Shown here: positions 21,256 through 29,796 of the stretch, one piece after another
How positions within the stretch are numbered: position 1 is the stretch's first letter
Layout: the number at the start of each line of letters is the position of its first letter
Made by a program: the position numbers and the translations under genes
The notes under the pieces: model-generated
Databases searched by the model: none
Told to the model about the DNA's origin: nothing
The model's input: the letters and a program-made list of their open reading frames with translations, nothing else
Assembly: GCA_036873755.1 (NCBI GenBank)
Contig: JAVTVY010033707.1
Coordinates: forward strand, 78,302-142,301
Length of the DNA: 64,000 bases
Reading direction: 5' to 3'
From: Hanleya hanleyi
Taxonomy: Eukaryota > Mollusca > Polyplacophora > Lepidopleurida > Hanleyidae

Positions 21256-21341
21256 GTCAGGATGGCCGAGTGGTCTAAGGCGCCAGTTAACAGTGCTGGT
21301 CTGCGAAATGCAGAACGTAGGTTCGAATCCTACTCCTGACA
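21256..21341 (+). tRNA. Leu-type (class II) tRNA-like gene with atypical anticodon loop
   Basis: The acceptor stem GTCAGGA (21256-21262) pairs perfectly with TCCTGAC (21334-21340), followed by an A discriminator. The D arm, a long variable arm (TCTGC/GCAGA) and the T arm (GTAGG-TTCGAAT-CCTAC) are all present. The Pol III A box TGGCCGAGTGG and B box GGTTCGAATCC match consensus, and a TTTT terminator follows at 21343-21346. The anticodon stem is CCAGT/GCTGG with a 7-nt loop TAACAGT. This lacks U33 and puts ACA at positions 34-36, so no normal Leu anticodon can be read. It lies between the convergent polymerase and protease genes. It may be a degenerate captured host tRNA-Leu, or a Pol III transcript with another role. 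Confidence 0.75.
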
Positions 21342-21635
21342 GTTTTACATACCACCTGTATTCTATTGTACATACCACCTGTATTCTATTGTACATAGTC
21401 TAACCCTTCTTGTTCACTTACATAAAAAAAAGTCAAAACCATCATTTTGTGTTTTCATGAATCTTTTTTTATTGAACATCAATGAACATCAATGAACGTC
21501 AGAACAACAACGTCATAACAAAAAAACAATAGTACTGCGCAGTGCATTGAATCAATTAAGTTAACCAGAGAAATGGGGCATGCACATTAAAACGAGAGGC
21601 AGTCCATCATAGACGAGTACATCACGGTCTTCGGC
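21342..21635. other. Convergent intergenic region with short repeats and minus-strand poly(A) signal
   Basis: Two direct copies of GTACATACCACCTGTATTCT lie just after the tRNA (about 21345-21395). A minus-strand AATAAA (TTTATT near 21468) is well placed to end the minus-strand transcripts. No coding region was seen. Confidence 0.6.
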
Positions 21636-22031
21636 TTAAGAATAATCATCAAACATTTGTACGATCGTTTGCATAGAATGTCCTCTACTCCGGTGAGTGA
21701 GATAAAACACACAGTATTGTCCGCAGACACTACTCAAGGGTCCTTGTAATCTTTTAGTATTCCAACGCCACACTGTAGTAGATACGTCCATGAACTTCAC
21801 CAAATCAGAATGCAGGGGTGCAAGTCCGTAGGAATCAAAGTATTCGCCTTGGCCTAGGGTGTCCACGTACACAGCCACCCAATGTTCACCGGGTCGAGTA
21901 CCAGGGTCTGTATTCAGGATGTAGGCTGCTGGGGTAGTGGGGGTGGTGGGAAACACATTGCGTGGAAACACACCTCGAAAGGGTACCCGAGGATCTCGCT
22001 GGAGTATGTCCATCAGCTGCTCTGTATCCAT
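21636..22031 (-). CDS. Adenain-like cysteine protease
   Basis: 131 residues from the ATG at 22031 (MDTEQLMDIL). An upstream in-frame extension overlaps the capsid gene and is probably untranslated. It is a maturation protease of the adenovirus/ULP1 clan: the catalytic set reads His50 in GEHWVAVYVD, Asp66 in YFDSYG, Gln96, and Cys103 in SSVCGQYC. In related viruses it cleaves virion precursors after Gly-Gly-type sites, and a candidate site is present in the neighbouring basic protein. The ATG lies five bases past the stop codon of the capsid gene, consistent with a compact late gene block. Confidence 0.88.
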   Translation of the reverse strand: MDTEQLMDILQRDPRVPFRGVFPRNVFPTTPTTPAAYILNTDPGTRPGEHWVAVYVDTLGQGEYFDSYGLAPLHSDLVKFMDVSTTVWRWNTKRLQGPLSSVCGQYCVFYLTHRSRGHSMQTIVQMFDDYS

Positions 22032-22035
22032 GACT

Positions 22036-23343
22036 CTAGCTGGCGTAGTCACACAGGACGTTTCTTTGCTGATCCACGCTGATGACGTTATCAAACTCGG
22101 CGTAGCAAATCACGTTAATAGTGTGGGCTAGAGCGACCGAGAAACGCAGTTCCAACCGTAAGTTTCCTTTCTTGAGCAAGGCCAGTTGATGATCGTGTTC
22201 CAAGGTGGGGGTGAGGTCGAAGGCGAACAAAGTGTACCCACGGTTAAAGTCTCGTCGAGTGATGGTATTTCCTTCGTCCTGGTTGTTTTGTCCTGTGGCT
22301 GTAAACAGGTTCAGGTAGCTCCGCACATAGTGATGGTTACCAAAATCGGGTTGTAATGGGCGGGCTGGGATTTGATGGCCGGCCACGTGCAGTGCCACAA
22401 AGTTGATGTTGAAATGTTGAAAGTTGAACGGATTCTCATCCCACTGCCCATTGAAAGCGGTGTTGGTCACACACGCCAGGGTAAGACGTTTAGGCAGATC
22501 CCCTAGAAATAAATTTTCACGATTGGCCATCATCGTACCTGCTGGCACAGAGAACACCTTGGTCTGTACGCGTCGGATGGGGTACAGGGCTGGTTTTTTC
22601 GATAAGGCTTCCATGTGACTCAGCAACACGCCCTGTTGCAAATCTACCGTACGGACAAACAGGGCTGCATCTTCTATGACGATCTTGAAATTGGGAGCAT
22701 CTCCACCGGCCATCAAGGCGAACGTAGGTGGGGAACGGATCAACTTGATCTTGATGGATACACCGTTCAGCAAGTAGCGGTCTTGCAGGAACAGATCGGC
22801 GTGCAGTCGTCCCATCATATCAACGGACTTGCTAGTGGCTGTAAACTGCCTGCGATGGCCGAGCCCACCATTGGCAATGGTCAAGGCATCCATGCCTCCG
22901 GGTGTATCCCTGTAGTACAGCGAGGCTTGCAAGTGTGATTTTTTGGCATCTTCGCCGTACGACAACAGCGTCTCGATGTAGGCTCGGTACGGGTACGTAT
23001 TGGTGGACGTACTGATGAGTTTATCGTTCAGACTGATATCCACCTGTTGGAACAAGGAGTGCAGCCAAAGATTCACCGTGCCTACCACCGCATCGTCCGC
23101 CATGGGCGTCCCGTCGTTGTCCATTATTTTGGCTTTCACGTACAAGTACGTGTGGGATAAATCCAGGTAGGCCGTATCTTTGTTTTCAATGGTAAATTCC
23201 AGGGGTCCCGTACCCGTCAGGCTAGCCAGGGGTCGATGTTCTACCCAACGTCCTTCGGCCACACTGGTCTGTGTGGATGGAATAGTCCACAAATCCAATT
23301 CACTGTTGGTAGACGGACACGACTCGGAGTGAATGAATGCCAT
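22036..23343 (-). CDS. Major capsid protein candidate (F54H12.2-like)
   Basis: 435 residues, intact, starting MAFIHSESCPSTNSELDLW. It belongs to the family annotated in many invertebrates as uncharacterised protein F54H12.2-like, which co-occurs with Polinton integrases. It lies at the position and strand of the hexon-like major capsid gene in adintoviruses. Features include the early motif TVNLWLHSLFQQVDISLNDK, the phrase NTYPYRAYIETLLSYG, and a beta-rich remainder with no membrane segment. A double jelly-roll fold is expected from the family, not read from sequence. The ATG overlaps the stop of the basic core protein gene. A homologous but broken copy is in Polinton 2 at 39575-40887. Confidence 0.85.
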   Translation of the reverse strand: MAFIHSESCPSTNSELDLWTIPSTQTSVAEGRWVEHRPLASLTGTGPLEFTIENKDTAYLDLSHTYLYVKAKIMDNDGTPMADDAVVGTVNLWLHSLFQQVDISLNDKLISTSTNTYPYRAYIETLLSYGEDAKKSHLQASLYYRDTPGGMDALTIANGGLGHRRQFTATSKSVDMMGRLHADLFLQDRYLLNGVSIKIKLIRSPPTFALMAGGDAPNFKIVIEDAALFVRTVDLQQGVLLSHMEALSKKPALYPIRRVQTKVFSVPAGTMMANRENLFLGDLPKRLTLACVTNTAFNGQWDENPFNFQHFNINFVALHVAGHQIPARPLQPDFGNHHYVRSYLNLFTATGQNNQDEGNTITRRDFNRGYTLFAFDLTPTLEHDHQLALLKKGNLRLELRFSVALAHTINVICYAEFDNVISVDQQRNVLCDYAS

Positions 23344-23747
23344 TATGCGAAGATGTCTCTCCTACTCTTCTTCTTCTTCCGGGGTGTGCGTCGTCGGTAT
23401 GTCTGTCGTCGAATGACTCTTCGCTGTGCCCGTGGTTGTCTTTTAAGGGCTTTGGCGATCAAGACGCTGCCTGCTTCTCGGGTCCGTCGTTTCAAGGCTT
23501 GTCGGGGTGCCGTGCCTCCCAAGACATCACCGGCCACGTGCAGTCCACTGCGTACCGCTTGTTTAACCACCGCTTTGACACCCCGTGTCACCAAGGGCAA
23601 GAACGTTTTGACGATGCTGCCCAGTATGTTACCCAATCCGTGGCCTCGTTGCATGCGTGCACCGCTAAAGATGGGCAAGCTACCTCCAGTTTGTTTCTTG
23701 TAGTAGTCGGCATAGTTAGCCGTATGGCACTGGTAAGGCACGTACAT
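23343..23747 (-). CDS. Basic virion core / membrane-active protein (pX/pVI-like)
   Basis: 134 residues. The N-terminal ~20 residues end in QTGGS, similar to an adenain cleavage site. Then follow a conserved LPIFSGARMQRGHGLGNILG segment, an amphipathic stretch to about residue 75, and a C-terminal half with many Arg and Lys (RRQTYRRRTPRKKKKSRR). This layout recalls adenovirus precursor proteins that are cut by the viral protease, with a membrane-active peptide and a DNA-condensing tail. That role is inferred from layout and neighbourhood. It sits between the major and minor capsid genes. Confidence 0.7.
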   Translation of the reverse strand: MYVPYQCHTANYADYYKKQTGGSLPIFSGARMQRGHGLGNILGSIVKTFLPLVTRGVKAVVKQAVRSGLHVAGDVLGGTAPRQALKRRTREAGSVLIAKALKRQPRAQRRVIRRQTYRRRTPRKKKKSRRDIFA

Positions 23748-24534
23748 TATACGAAGTGAGGAGAACGTGCTTGTCGGAAATGAAGTGTCAGCACCACTTT
23801 CCCTCGTTCGAATGCGACCGGGTGTCCCGTGTCATCTCTTATATCCACCGTGATCGTGTTGATATCGGTGTGTCGTACGGGTAGGTAGAGTATGTGGTTG
23901 AAACTCTGGGTGACTTGATCGCCATACTTCTTTCTAATGGGTACCACCCGTAACAGAGGCGTGTTCACATCGCCCACAATATGGCTGTCCACTGCGTCCG
24001 AGTAGACGTAGAGTCCGTACATACCTACTTTCATATCCATCACAACGTCACCGTTGTCGGTGGTGGGCCCCGTGTAGACGCTGTAAGGCAGACCTAACAT
24101 TTGCTGTAGCTTAGAACTGAGTTTCACACCCACGTTGGGGCTGAGCAGGATACAGGCCTTGTCGTTGTGTGCGTTGACATCAAGATCACGTGATTCTTGA
24201 AGGGATAGGCTTTCAGGGGTCTTGAACTATTCGTCACCTTCCATAGAGACTTGTAATTCAACAAGGTGAGCAGACCCTCTATGAACGTCTTGGGCGTATC
24301 GTATTGGCCTTCGGGGAGAGTCAGTCGGTTTATTTTGCCTTCGTAGGTCACTTCGTACCATACTTCTTGGTCTCGCACGTTGTACCACGAGTAAGGGTAT
24401 TGGATATCCACCAGTCCACATTCCCACCGTCCAGGTAAATGCAACGGTTGCGGTAATTGAGTCACGTACTTGGCCAAGGTGTTGTCAGGAAACACATCGA
24501 GCGAACTGTTACTGGGCAACGTGAGGTAAAACAT
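23747..24534 (-). pseudogene. Minor capsid (penton-like) protein, one frameshift
   Basis: The true start is the ATG at 24534 (MFYLTLPSNSSLDVF). The frame runs through PLHLPGRWECGLVDIQYPYSW to about 24180, where one base is missing relative to Polinton 2. The rest (SSKLQQMLGL, then GMYGLYVYSDAVDSHIVGDV and FERGKVVLTLHF) continues in another frame to the stop at 23747. The combined order of motifs is that of the conserved invertebrate Polinton/adintovirus minor capsid candidate. The last codons overlap the start of the basic protein gene. Confidence 0.8.
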
Positions 24535-24729
24535 GATGACTGAACTTTCTGGCTTCTGCACCTGGCTTTAATAGGGCTCCCAGGCCTTGGGCGGCTGACC
24601 TCGGCGTCGTGATCGTCGCGGTGACTTAGATCTGGGGGGTTGCAGGGGATGGCGTGGTAAAAGGGGTGACGAAGTAGGTGCCCGTCGTTGTGGTGTTTTG
24701 GGAGGTGATATCGGTGCCCAAGAAGAGGG

Positions 24730-24762
24730 TGGTGGTGGTGGTGGTGGTGGTGGTGGTCTACT
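24730..24762 (-). repeat. GGT trinucleotide run (poly-Pro tract)
   Basis: A run of GTGGTG repeats that encodes ten consecutive prolines in the minus-strand gene. A similar but shorter run is present in the Polinton 2 copy near 42690-42705. Confidence 0.7.
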
Positions 24763-25029
24763 CGTCGATGTCCGCTGCATAAAGGCCCAACGGTTAGGAT
24801 TCCCTACCAATTCTTGAGGGGTGTGTGTGTCTTTTAACCCCTGAGCAAAGGCTTCCCAGCCCGGTGGATTAGAGTGTTTGCGAGAGCGCACCGTATCGTT
24901 GATCAAATCGGTGATATGAGACCCCGGCACCACTCGGTTTCGAATAAGCAGTTCCCCCTGATCGCTCCAACTCATATCGGGATTCTGTTTCACCCGGTCC
25001 AACAATAAACAGTCATGTGACGCAGTCAG

Positions 25030-25071
25030 TATGTCGGCACCTCTTCCCACTTCCCTTATATGTGTTGTAAT
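25030..25071 (-). repeat. 42-bp segment shared with 51279-51320
   Basis: ATTACAACACATATAAGGGA followed by AGTGGGAAGAGGTGCCGACATA is identical at both places, in opposite orientation. Here it interrupts a conserved gene; at 51 kb it lies in non-coding DNA. Confidence 0.85.
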
Positions 25072-25380
25072 TGAATGCCTTAGGGACACTGGCCAACATC
25101 TTCCAGCTGAGGTGAAGATGGCGGTGTTGGTGATTGCGCTGCTGGTAGTGGTGCTGGTGGTGTACTACCCCTATATTGATCCATAAACGTCTTGTACCGG
25201 TTCAGCGTGTGATGGTAGAGTTGAATTTTCTCGTGATCGGGTAGTCGACGTTGGAGTATACTATTCATCTCTTCGTCCAGAGACTGGAGTTGTTGCACCG
25301 TGGCAGGCACGGGATAGGGTGATTGCAAACTCTGTAACAGTCGAGGTTCGACCAGCATCATTTTTTTCGTATGTTCCATG

Positions 25381-25719
25381 TTAGCGTCCCAAGATGGCCC
25401 CTACTAACGGTCCCAGTACGGTGGCGGCTAAGGGTGCGAGGAGTGCTCCGAGAAATCCACCTCGCTGTAACACCTGTTTCTTTTTCTTTAAACTGCCCGT
25501 CTTCTTCACCAGCGTTCGGAGGCCCGTCTTGTGCCGTTGCAATTTCCCTTTCTGCAGGGGACTGAGAGGAACATTCCCTTTTAACACATTATGAGCGACT
25601 TCACACAAACACCGTACCAATTCTGCGCCCGCGCCGCGCACCAGGGCCCGGCCCACCTCCGGTGGCGCGCTGCGTAAAACGCGGAGGGCCGGCGCGTGCT
25701 TCCGTATCCGTGCAGACAT
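25381..25719 (-). CDS. Small basic-hydrophobic virion protein (conserved in Polintons)
   Basis: 112 residues, intact. A central conserved block LVRCLCEVAHNVLKGNVPLS is followed by a Lys/Arg-rich helix and a C-terminal hydrophobic Gly/Ala/Leu stretch (GGFLGALLAPLAATVLGPL). A closely related protein is intact in Polinton 2 (42927-43271), which makes it one of the best-preserved genes. The basic plus membrane-active layout suggests a pVI-like or core role; this is inference. It starts at an ATG about 40 bp downstream of the ATPase stop codon. Confidence 0.75.
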   Translation of the reverse strand: MSARIRKHAPALRVLRSAPPEVGRALVRGAGAELVRCLCEVAHNVLKGNVPLSPLQKGKLQRHKTGLRTLVKKTGSLKKKKQVLQRGGFLGALLAPLAATVLGPLVGAILGR

Positions 25720-25759
25720 GATGAGGAAGTGAATGCTAGAGGGGTTGTGTCTTCTTCTT

Positions 25760-26374
25760 TTATTTGGGTGTGTACACCGTCTGGAACTCGCCGGGAAAAA
25801 TGTGGGTGCGCAATCGAAGTGCCGAGGGTGTCTCTTGTTTCAAGTCGATGAGTAGATACCCGTGAGCCCCTTGGGTGGCATCTTCAAAGGCTTCCCGCAC
25901 AAAGGCCGTGTTTTTAGGGTACATCTGTTTCGCCAGGTGCATAATTTGTGATGCGTCTCTGGGGTTTTTGAATAAGACCACATACTGAGCATTCAAACTA
26001 ATGTTCCTGTGCTCTTTGTTCTTACTGAAGAGATTCTGCACGATGTAGATGATGCTCAACCGACGATGATGGCTTCCTTTGGTAAAAAGCCGGGTGACTC
26101 GACTGTCCGTTTCGGTCATCAGATCGTCTGCCACGACCAACGTGTCTTCTGGGGTGTCCTCTGGGGGTAATCCTTCCACCAAGGTGAGTCCAGGGATGCG
26201 TGCCAGTTCCTCGTACGCAGGTTGCCAAGCTCCATAACACCACAGGATGTGAGCCACGGGAGGTGAAATGAGGGCTGACCCGTGTTGGATGAGCCGTTGA
26301 ACGAAGTGTGTTTTTCCCGACCCCGTCGGTCCAGCGATGAGACACGTGAAAGGATGCTGCCACCGAGGATCCAT
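25760..26374 (-). CDS. A32-type genome-packaging ATPase
   Basis: 204 residues, intact. The Walker A motif GPTGSGKT is at 15-22 and a Walker B-like LVVADDLM has Asp at 83-84. A sensor-type region, SIIYIVQNLFSKNKEHRNIS, is typical of FtsK/HerA-superfamily packaging ATPases of adintoviruses, Polintons and poxviruses. It would pump element DNA into capsids. It lies between the membrane protein gene and the small virion protein gene, the same order as in Polinton 2, where it has one frameshift. Confidence 0.88.
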   Translation of the reverse strand: MDPRWQHPFTCLIAGPTGSGKTHFVQRLIQHGSALISPPVAHILWCYGAWQPAYEELARIPGLTLVEGLPPEDTPEDTLVVADDLMTETDSRVTRLFTKGSHHRRLSIIYIVQNLFSKNKEHRNISLNAQYVVLFKNPRDASQIMHLAKQMYPKNTAFVREAFEDATQGAHGYLLIDLKQETPSALRLRTHIFPGEFQTVYTPK

Positions 26375-26378
26375 AGAG

Positions 26379-26918
26379 TTATGTTTGTCGGCGATCGTAG
26401 TCGTGCGGGTACCGTTGCCGTGGTAAACGTGGTACTCGTCCCACTCTAGGTGTTAGCGTGGTGGTGGTGGTGGAGGTGGTGGTGAGATGTTGCCGTGGTC
26501 TGGTGGAAGGTTCGCTTCTGAGGGTAGATACGGGGGAGGCTGGCGGGGTGAAAAGAGGACTAGACCGCGTAGTGGGCTGGGTGTGTGGTGATAGGGTCCG
26601 CCTTCCGCTTCTGAGGGTAGATACGGGAGGCTGGCGGGTGAAAAGAGGAGTAGACCGCGTAGTGGACTGGGTGTATGGTGATCTGGTCCGCAGCGTCGTA
26701 GGAGAGAGAGTGGTGGTGGTGGTGTTGGGTGATTGCACTTGACGTTGAGGTGGGGCAGCACTTGGACGAATGGCGGGTAGGTTGAAACAGGATATCAGGT
26801 ACGCCAAATCGTAGAAGACTCCTCCAAATAAGGTACCCAGAAGCACTACTACACACACCACGGTACCGACTTGTCCTTTTCGAGTCCGTAGCAGTAAGGG
26901 CAGATGTGCACTATCCAT
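26379..26918 (-). CDS. Ser/Thr/Pro-rich single-pass membrane protein
   Basis: 179 residues. A short charged N-terminus (RTRKGQ) precedes one strong membrane segment at about 16-40 (GTVVCVVVLLGTLFGGVFY), then a long Ser/Thr/Pro-rich region. This contains two direct copies of a ~34-residue unit (TTRSTPLF / TTRSSPLF with STLRS), and a basic tail follows. The orientation suggests a type II protein with a mucin-like outer domain. The Polinton 2 homologue keeps the membrane segment and phrase GGVFYD but has an unrelated repeat unit, so the outer part evolves fast. Attachment or membrane function is plausible but unproven. The stop lies four bases before the ATPase ATG. Confidence 0.65.
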   Translation of the reverse strand: MDSAHLPLLLRTRKGQVGTVVCVVVLLGTLFGGVFYDLAYLISCFNLPAIRPSAAPPQRQVQSPNTTTTTLSPTTLRTRSPYTQSTTRSTPLFTRQPPVSTLRSGRRTLSPHTQPTTRSSPLFTPPASPVSTLRSEPSTRPRQHLTTTSTTTTTLTPRVGRVPRLPRQRYPHDYDRRQT

Positions 26919-26962
26919 GGTACAACCCTACACTGAAGGTTGTAGGCGATGTGAGGTAGAAT

Positions 26963-28123
26963 TTATAGCCGTTTCATGTCACGGGCTGAGACCCAGGAAT
27001 TAAACGAACTGGGCCAACCTTGCCATTTGACGAAATGATAGGGGATGCCACGTCGACGTTCCGTTTTCAAAATCTTTTCCACCGTGTAGTAATCTTTCCG
27101 TGTTTTCACCACCGGTTGTAATTCTGCCTCGTAAAACGTGCCTTGCAGTGTTTCTCCTTGTAGATCTTCCAGTTGATAGACGTGTGGATGTCGAGGCTTA
27201 TGGCGAACGATGACAAAGTGCTCGTCACTCCAGTTGGGCAAGTAACTTTTCTCAAATTGCCCTTTGACTTTACTGATCCGTACCACATCTCCGCGTTTGT
27301 AACGGGGTGACGTGAGTGGACTGGGGTCTATCGAGTACAGCGTACGGCGCACTTGATGTTCGTTGCGTTCTGTCACATCGAGGGGAGCTCGCTGGATACT
27401 GCGATGATAGGCTCGATTGTACCCTTGGACCAGTTTAGGTAGCACATCGATGTACCGTCGGGTGTTTTTGGCGGTAAAATACTTGTACATTCGTCCTTTG
27501 AAGGTGCGATTGAATCGTTCCACCACAGAGGCTTTGGTCTCGTTGTACGTATGGAAGAAAAACACCTTCTGTTTCTTAAGAAAGGCTTGAAAGTGATGGT
27601 TGAGAAATTCTGTGCCTTCATCCGTTTGCAAATAGAGGGGTTTGCGTCCCGTCTTGAAAATCTGCTGGAACGCACGTACCAGATTCTCTCCTGTTTTGGT
27701 CCGGATGGGCAGTACCCATGCGTACTTGGATAAAATATCGATACAGGTCAACATGTACCGATGTCCATCATTGTGGGGTGCAAATCGACTCATATCGACC
27801 AAATCAGCCTGCCATTGTGCGCCTACGCCTCCTACGATGACTCGGTTACGGCGAAAATGTCGTCGGGCTGCTCGATGTAAGCTATAAGTGTCTTGGGTTT
27901 TTAACCATTCTCGAACTTCAGTTCGACTGATGCCTTGGGAATGTGCAGCTCGAGCGAGCGCTCCCACAGCGCTATAAGCGGCTGGACTGGTAGGGTTGTA
28001 ATACAAATCTGTTAACACCTTGTTCACAGTGGTACGCCACGTGGATTCCTGCCGCCCAGCTTTTCGGATTCCCTTTCGGGTCCCCCTCTGCGTCTTCCTT
28101 GCGCTGTTGTGTGTTCGCTTCAT
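26963..28123 (-). CDS. Polinton integrase with chromodomain
   Basis: 386 residues, intact. An N-terminal basic and helical region leads into a retroviral-type rve core with the catalytic triad at about D107 (WQADLVDM), D168 (LQTDEGTEF) and E202 (VVERFNRTF). A C-terminal chromodomain follows (about 345-386: YYTVEKILKTERRRG, VKWQGWPSSFNSW). This is the F54H12.3-like integrase family. It joins element ends to target DNA with a 6-bp stagger, consistent with the AATGAG duplication. The chromodomain may steer integration to marked chromatin. The gene lies between the PC4-like repeat protein and the membrane protein gene. Confidence 0.92.
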   Translation of the reverse strand: MKRTHNSARKTQRGTRKGIRKAGRQESTWRTTVNKVLTDLYYNPTSPAAYSAVGALARAAHSQGISRTEVREWLKTQDTYSLHRAARRHFRRNRVIVGGVGAQWQADLVDMSRFAPHNDGHRYMLTCIDILSKYAWVLPIRTKTGENLVRAFQQIFKTGRKPLYLQTDEGTEFLNHHFQAFLKKQKVFFFHTYNETKASVVERFNRTFKGRMYKYFTAKNTRRYIDVLPKLVQGYNRAYHRSIQRAPLDVTERNEHQVRRTLYSIDPSPLTSPRYKRGDVVRISKVKGQFEKSYLPNWSDEHFVIVRHKPRHPHVYQLEDLQGETLQGTFYEAELQPVVKTRKDYYTVEKILKTERRRGIPYHFVKWQGWPSSFNSWVSARDMKRL

Positions 28124-28156
28124 GAGTAGACACTGACACTCTAGCCTGTGTGCACC

Positions 28157-28843
28157 CTATAGATATAGTACTTCATCGACAATGGGGAGTACTTTTTCCA
28201 AGGCTGTCCATAGATCAGGGTCCAGAGTAAAACCACCTCGCTTCAGACAGAGGAGTCGAGCAAAATAGGGACAGCGGAAAATGTAGACGTCGTCACACAG
28301 GTGAATGCTATCACCGTCCAGGTCACCCAACAACACCCGTTTCAAGGTAGTCCAGCCTTCTGGTGACAAAGAGACACGCGCTTGGGGTTCAGACGCACAC
28401 CAACACCTACTGTCGTCATCGATGAGCTCCACTCGTTTGGGGTACAACAATAGGGTGCAGCCAGGTGTAAGAGTGCGGGTAGCCACAGAGTTCGCGTCGG
28501 GGTACAGTAAGTCGTGGACGTCGGTGATAATAGCTTTCAGCGCCTGCCATAATGCCGGACGGAGTATGATAGGGGGACCACCACGCTCTTCTAACCGGGG
28601 AAAAAAAGAATCATCTCTACCACTTCGTAGGTAGACACCTACTCCCACGTGCATGAAATCGACTTCGGGCTCTTTTCCCTGTAACAACCGTGTCAATAGA
28701 GTCCATCCTGCTAGGGTTAAACATAGCTTCACCTCTCGGGGTTGTTCTTCGATGAGCTGCAGTTGATGGTCATAGACGATCAGGGTGACGTGGGTAGTGA
28801 GTTGGAACAAGGCAAGCTCCCCAAGTGCTCCGTGCGCTGCCAT
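28157..28843 (-). CDS. Protein with two PC4-like repeat units
   Basis: 228 residues from the ATG at 28843, which has a strong Kozak context (ACCACCATGG). Two ~100-residue units follow each other. Each has two strands, an LxxxGWxxLxRLL motif (residues ~50 and ~157), a DDVYI or GVGVYL strand, then a final LxPxLWxALxxVxxxVDEVL motif. The strand-strand-GxxLxxxxWxxL pattern resembles the PC4/p15 single-stranded-DNA-binding coactivator fold. The same unit occurs once in the CARD gene of this element and once in each of two Polinton 2 genes. A role in element transcription or replication is inferred; the fold assignment is tentative. Confidence 0.55.
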   Translation of the reverse strand: MAAHGALGELALFQLTTHVTLIVYDHQLQLIEEQPREVKLCLTLAGWTLLTRLLQGKEPEVDFMHVGVGVYLRSGRDDSFFPRLEERGGPPIILRPALWQALKAIITDVHDLLYPDANSVATRTLTPGCTLLLYPKRVELIDDDSRCWCASEPQARVSLSPEGWTTLKRVLLGDLDGDSIHLCDDVYIFRCPYFARLLCLKRGGFTLDPDLWTALEKVLPIVDEVLYL

Positions 28844-29088
28844 GGTGGTGAATGACAAAACACCGACTAGGGAGGCCTATATATATCGAATGGTCCACGT
28901 TGTGGTTTTTATTTTTCCATCACCCTTCGTGAAAGTCCGTGATCACTCGGTAGTGTCTATTAAACCCCTAGTCCGTAGCCGTACACGTTATAGTTTTTTT
29001 TTCATGCCTCTCTCTCTATCCGTACCCGTATACGTTATAGTTTTTTATTTTCCTCCACCTTCGTGAAAGTCCGTGATCATTCGGGCTG
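28844..29088. other. Intergenic, short duplicated motifs
   Basis: Contains two copies of CACGTTATAGTTTTTTT-like sequence (about 28985 and 29031). It also has repeated TTCGTGAAAGTCCGTGATCA (about 28926 and 29060; a third copy is near 29190). No gene. It separates the minus-strand virion block from the plus-strand accessory genes, so promoters for both directions are expected here. Confidence 0.55.
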
Positions 29089-29620
29089 TAATGTTATAGA
29101 GATACGAATGGATTTAACCTGGGAATTTGCCATACCCAATTTTGTGCAAAATGAGAGGATTGTGAGTTGACCCAGGATGCATCACTCGCGCCATCGTGAA
29201 AGTCCGTGATCATTCGGGGTGTAATGTTATAGAGATACGAATCGATTTAACCTGGGAATTTGCCATACCCATTTTTGCGCAAAATGAGAGGATTGTGAGG
29301 TGACCCAGGATGCATCAGTCGCGCCTAAAATTGGACCAATCAGCGACGCGTAGTTCAACCCTAATGTTATAGAGATATGCATTGATTTAACCTGGGGAAT
29401 TTGCTATACTAATTTTGTGCAAAATGAGAGGATTCTGACGTGACCCAGCAGGCATCAGTCGCGCCTAAATTGGGCCAATCAGCGACGCGTAGTTCAACTC
29501 TAATGTTATAGAGATACGAATGGATTTAACATGGGAATTTGCTATATCAATTTTGTGCAAAAAGCGAGGATTGAAAATTAACCCAGGGAGGTATGCTGCT
29601 CGTGTTATTGGGCCAATCAG
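29089..29620 (+). repeat. Four ~135-140-bp tandem repeats carrying CCAAT boxes
   Basis: Copies begin TAATGTTATAGAGATACGAA near 29089, 29222, 29361 and 29501 and include GGATTTAACCTGGGAATTTG, GTGCAAAATGAGAGGATT and TGACCCAGGATGCATC. Later copies end in GGGCCAATCAGCGACG, an NF-Y-type CCAAT box. The array leads straight into the promoter of the Gln-rich protein gene. Confidence 0.85.
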
Positions 29621-29724
29621 CGACGTTTATATCAACCAATGGCGAGGCCGGAGACAGAACCAATGAACGAGGATCACCCCCGTTGAAACAGCCAATGAAA
29701 ATCTACTCTAGTTTCAGTATAAAA
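29613..29724 (+). promoter_or_regulatory. CCAAT/TATA promoter of the Gln-rich protein gene
   Basis: CCAAT boxes at 29613, 29636, 29660 and 29692 are followed by TATAAAA at 29718-29724, 73 bp before the ATG at 29797. Clustered CCAAT boxes with a TATA box are typical of strong, cell-cycle-linked metazoan promoters such as histone genes. That parallel fits the histone-type 3' end of the same gene. Confidence 0.7.
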
Positions 29725-29796
29725 CCAGGGGTCGCGTGGGGAGAAGCTTCATTCAAACCACTTTTCTCATACGCTGAACACGTATACATCACAATC

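Larger units (their letters stand above)
24568..25379 (-). pseudogene. Conserved Polinton protein of unknown role, disrupted
   Basis: The N-terminal part, from the ATG at 25379 (MEHTKKMMLVEPRLLQSL), has a helical segment and a Pro-rich linker and stops near 25080. The C-terminal part lies in another frame with no ATG of its own: RVKQNPDMSWSDQGELLIRN, ITDLINDTV, GWEAFAQGLKDTHTPQELVG, a 10-Pro run and a basic Arg/Ser tail. The Polinton 2 homologue (42095-42912) carries a segment (about VEDEVLKSVPASLKKQ) that here is replaced by unrelated sequence. That sequence includes a 42-bp piece found again at 51279-51320, so an insertion plus frameshift broke the gene. The family is common next to Polinton capsid genes, function unknown. 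Confidence 0.75.

Noticed and set aside
26453..26856. Alternative frames through the Ser/Thr-rich membrane protein on both strands
   Set aside because: Repeat-driven; only one frame has a membrane segment and a conserved start and position in both Polintons.
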